NCBI GenBank assembly: GCA_021838765.1
Contig: JAKCCY010000054.1
Span: 1-15,906, forward strand
Length of the DNA stretch: 15,906 nt
Direction of reading: 5' to 3'
Source of the DNA: Nitrospirota bacterium
GTDB lineage: Bacteria > Nitrospirota_A > Leptospirillia > Leptospirillales > Leptospirillaceae
Shown here: one piece after another, positions 14,605-15,906 of the stretch
Numbering within the stretch: the first letter of the stretch is position 1
Layout of the letters: each line of letters begins with the position of its first letter
Program-made: the position numbers and the translations under genes
Notes under the pieces: model-generated
Seen by the model: only the letters and a program-made list of their open reading frames with translations
Databases searched by the model: none
What the model was told of the DNA's origin: nothing

Positions 14605-15842
14605 TCGTTGCCCACAAGATCCATCTCGATCCCAACGATGCTCAGGAGACATATTTCCGGAAGGCGTGCGGAGTCGCCCGTTTCGCGTACAACTGGGCGT
14701 TGGCCGAGTGGAACCGGCAATACCAGGCGCACAAGGCCGATCCCTCTCTTCCCAAGCCATCGGAGACCGCTCTCCGTCGGCAGCTCAACGCCCTCAAGCG
14801 GGAAAAGTTCCCTTGGATGCTGGAAGTCACGAAGAACGCCCCGCAGATGGCGATCATCCAGTTGGGGGACGCCTTCAGGAACTTCTTTGAAGGTCGAAGC
14901 CAGTGTCCGCAGTTTCACAGGAAAGGCGTTCACGACAGTTTTACTCTCACGAACGACCAATTCGAAGTCCGGGACCGGAAGATCCGGATTCCCCTTCTCG
15001 GATGGGTCCGGATGAACGAATCCCTTCGATTCTCCGGAAAGGTCCTGTCGGCCACCATCTCCCGTGTGGCCGATCGCTGGTTTGTCAGTCTTGCCGTCGA
15101 AACGGAAGATCGATCCAAAAGACTCGCCGAAAACCAAGGCGCGGTCGGAGTCGATCTCGGAATCACGGCGCTGGCAACGCTTTCCACGGGGGAAAAAGTC
15201 ATTGGTCCAAAACCGCACAAGGCGCTTCTCAAACGACAGAAGCGGTTATCCAGAAGCCTGTCGCGCAAGCACAAGGCCGCAAAGGTGAAAATGGGACTGA
15301 CCCCCGATGCGCCCCTCCCGAAAGGAGTGCGTCTACCGGTGTCGGAGAACGCGAAAAAGGCCAGGGCCAAGCTGTCCCGGCTCCATGCCCGGATTGCCAA
15401 TATCCGGCAGGACGCTTTGCACAAACTGACGACGGATCTTACAGGTCGATTCGATACCATCGGAATCGAGAGTCTGAATGTGCACGGGATGCTGAAGAAT
15501 CGCCGTCTGGCCCGGTCCATCGCCGACATGAGTTTTTTCGAGTTCCGGAGGCAACTGGAGTATAAGGCCGAACGACGTGGTGGACGGGTGGTTGTCGCAG
15601 ACCGGTGGTTCCCGTCGAGCAAGACTTGCTCGGAGTGCGGAGCGGTCCAGGACAAAATGCCGTTATCCATCCGGCAATGGATCTGCCCGGATTGTGGAAC
15701 GATCCATGATCGGGACGTGAACGCGGCCAGGAATCTTCGGACGCTCGGATTGACCGCGCATCGCGGTCCTACGGAGAGTTCCTCCGGAAGTCAAGCCTGT
15801 GGAGATCGGCGCAACAAGGCCCTCTGCGAAGCAGGAACCTGA
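14601..15842 (+). CDS. tnpB: TnpB, RNA-guided nuclease of an IS607 element
   Basis: The 413-residue protein has the full TnpB layout. An N-terminal region has CGVARFAYNWALAEW (23-37), typical of the OrfB helix-turn-helix. The RuvC nuclease has all three acidic residues: D185 in GVDLGITALATLS, E290 in GIESLNVHGM and D372 in DRDVNAARN. A zinc ribbon between them uses C343, C346, C362 and C365. TnpB proteins are known to cut DNA with a guide RNA made from the element's 3' end, helping the element to persist; they are not the transposase. Residues after about 385 (HRGPTESSSGS and on) are coded by a region of strong hairpins that may serve as omega RNA. The protein stops abruptly at CEAGT, which may be natural or caused by a neighbouring insertion. 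Confidence 0.95.
   Translation: MIVAHKIHLDPNDAQETYFRKACGVARFAYNWALAEWNRQYQAHKADPSLPKPSETALRRQLNALKREKFPWMLEVTKNAPQMAIIQLGDAFRNFFEGRSQCPQFHRKGVHDSFTLTNDQFEVRDRKIRIPLLGWVRMNESLRFSGKVLSATISRVADRWFVSLAVETEDRSKRLAENQGAVGVDLGITALATLSTGEKVIGPKPHKALLKRQKRLSRSLSRKHKAAKVKMGLTPDAPLPKGVRLPVSENAKKARAKLSRLHARIANIRQDALHKLTTDLTGRFDTIGIESLNVHGMLKNRRLARSIADMSFFEFRRQLEYKAERRGGRVVVADRWFPSSKTCSECGAVQDKMPLSIRQWICPDCGTIHDRDVNAARNLRTLGLTAHRGPTESSSGSQACGDRRNKALCEAGT
15752..15842 (+). ncRNA. Candidate omega RNA (reRNA) scaffold, 3' boundary unknown
   Basis: Three hairpins lie in the last 90 bases of tnpB: GACCGCG/CGCGGTC (15752-15758 and 15762-15768, loop CAT), CGGAG/CTCCG (15772-15776 and 15782-15786), and CTGC/GCAG (15824-15827 and 15831-15834, loop GAA). 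Omega RNAs of known TnpB systems overlap the 3' end of tnpB and run to the right end of the element, where the guide begins. The position and folding fit; transcription and limits are inferred. Confidence 0.45.
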
Positions 15843-15906
15843 CCCACTTTTCTGGTGGATAATTTCGAGCAGAAATGAAGCGGTTCGAACAAGTTCAGGA
15901 GAACGG
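15843..15906 (+). other. Unassigned 3' edge, possible second mobile element
   Basis: After the tnpB stop the sequence changes to a short AT-richer stretch with a CCAC/GTGG stem (15844-15847 and 15855-15858) and TTTCTG/CAGAAA (15849-15854 and 15870-15875). From ATG 15875 a frame reading MKRFEQVQEN stays open to the window edge. It could be the rest of the IS607 right end, or the left end and first codons of another insertion sequence. Too little is visible to name it. Confidence 0.25.

Larger units (their letters stand above)
13922..15842 (+). mobile_element. IS607-family insertion sequence (limits approximate)
   Basis: A serine-recombinase tnpA followed by tnpB with a four-base overlap (ATGA) defines the IS607 type. 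The family has no terminal inverted repeats and makes no target duplication, so the ends cannot be fixed from one copy. The left end must lie between the cbiG stop (13921) and tnpA (13978). The right end lies at or beyond the tnpB stop. TCAGG occurs at 13922-13926 and again at 15895-15899, a possible but weak hint of boundaries. The element may also be cut short on the right by another insertion. Confidence 0.8.

Noticed and set aside
15883..15890. GTTCGAAC resembling a tRNA T-loop at the right edge
   Set aside because: No acceptor stem, D-arm or anticodon arm is near it; it is just an 8-base palindrome.

Overview
The window reads as a bacterial chromosome segment of moderate GC content, with tightly packed genes on the + strand only. 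It is about metal-cofactor assembly. I cannot assign the species from sequence alone. Gene content and protein flavour remind me of Nitrospirota such as Leptospirillum, but that is a guess from memory.

Layout. Positions 1-121 hold the 3' end of an unidentified gene. Positions 97-7478 carry a compact [NiFe]-hydrogenase maturation operon: a HupK/HoxV-like paralogue of the hydrogenase large subunit, then hypA, hypB, hypF, hypC, hypD and hypE. Starts and stops mostly overlap by a few bases to a few tens of bases, and hypD and hypE appear to use GTG and TTG starts. Together HypF and HypE make cyanide from carbamoyl phosphate, HypC and HypD assemble the Fe(CN)2CO group (probably with the HupK-like scaffold), and HypA and HypB insert nickel. 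The hydrogenase structural genes are not in the window. A NiCoT-type nickel/cobalt permease follows (7492-8347), but its reading frame is broken by one extra base inside the metal-signature motif.

At 8442-9112 lies a self-contained HigB/HigA toxin-antitoxin module with a near-consensus promoter and an inverted-repeat operator candidate. It is followed by a YgjP-like zinc metallopeptidase-fold gene with an unclear start. This gene contains a parS-like 14-bp palindrome.

Positions 10279-13921 hold four genes of the anaerobic (early cobalt insertion) cobalamin pathway, cbiD-cbiE-cbiT-cbiG. The rest of the pathway is absent. The run stops where an IS607-family element begins, about 50 bases after cbiG. 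That element has a MerR-HTH/serine recombinase TnpA (13978-14604) and an intact TnpB RNA-guided nuclease homologue (14601-15842). A 27-base perfect palindrome covers the tnpA start, and hairpins in the 3' end of tnpB look like an omega-RNA scaffold. The last 64 bases are not explained and may start another mobile element. I saw no tRNA, rRNA or CRISPR array, and no gene-free stretch longer than about 130 bases.
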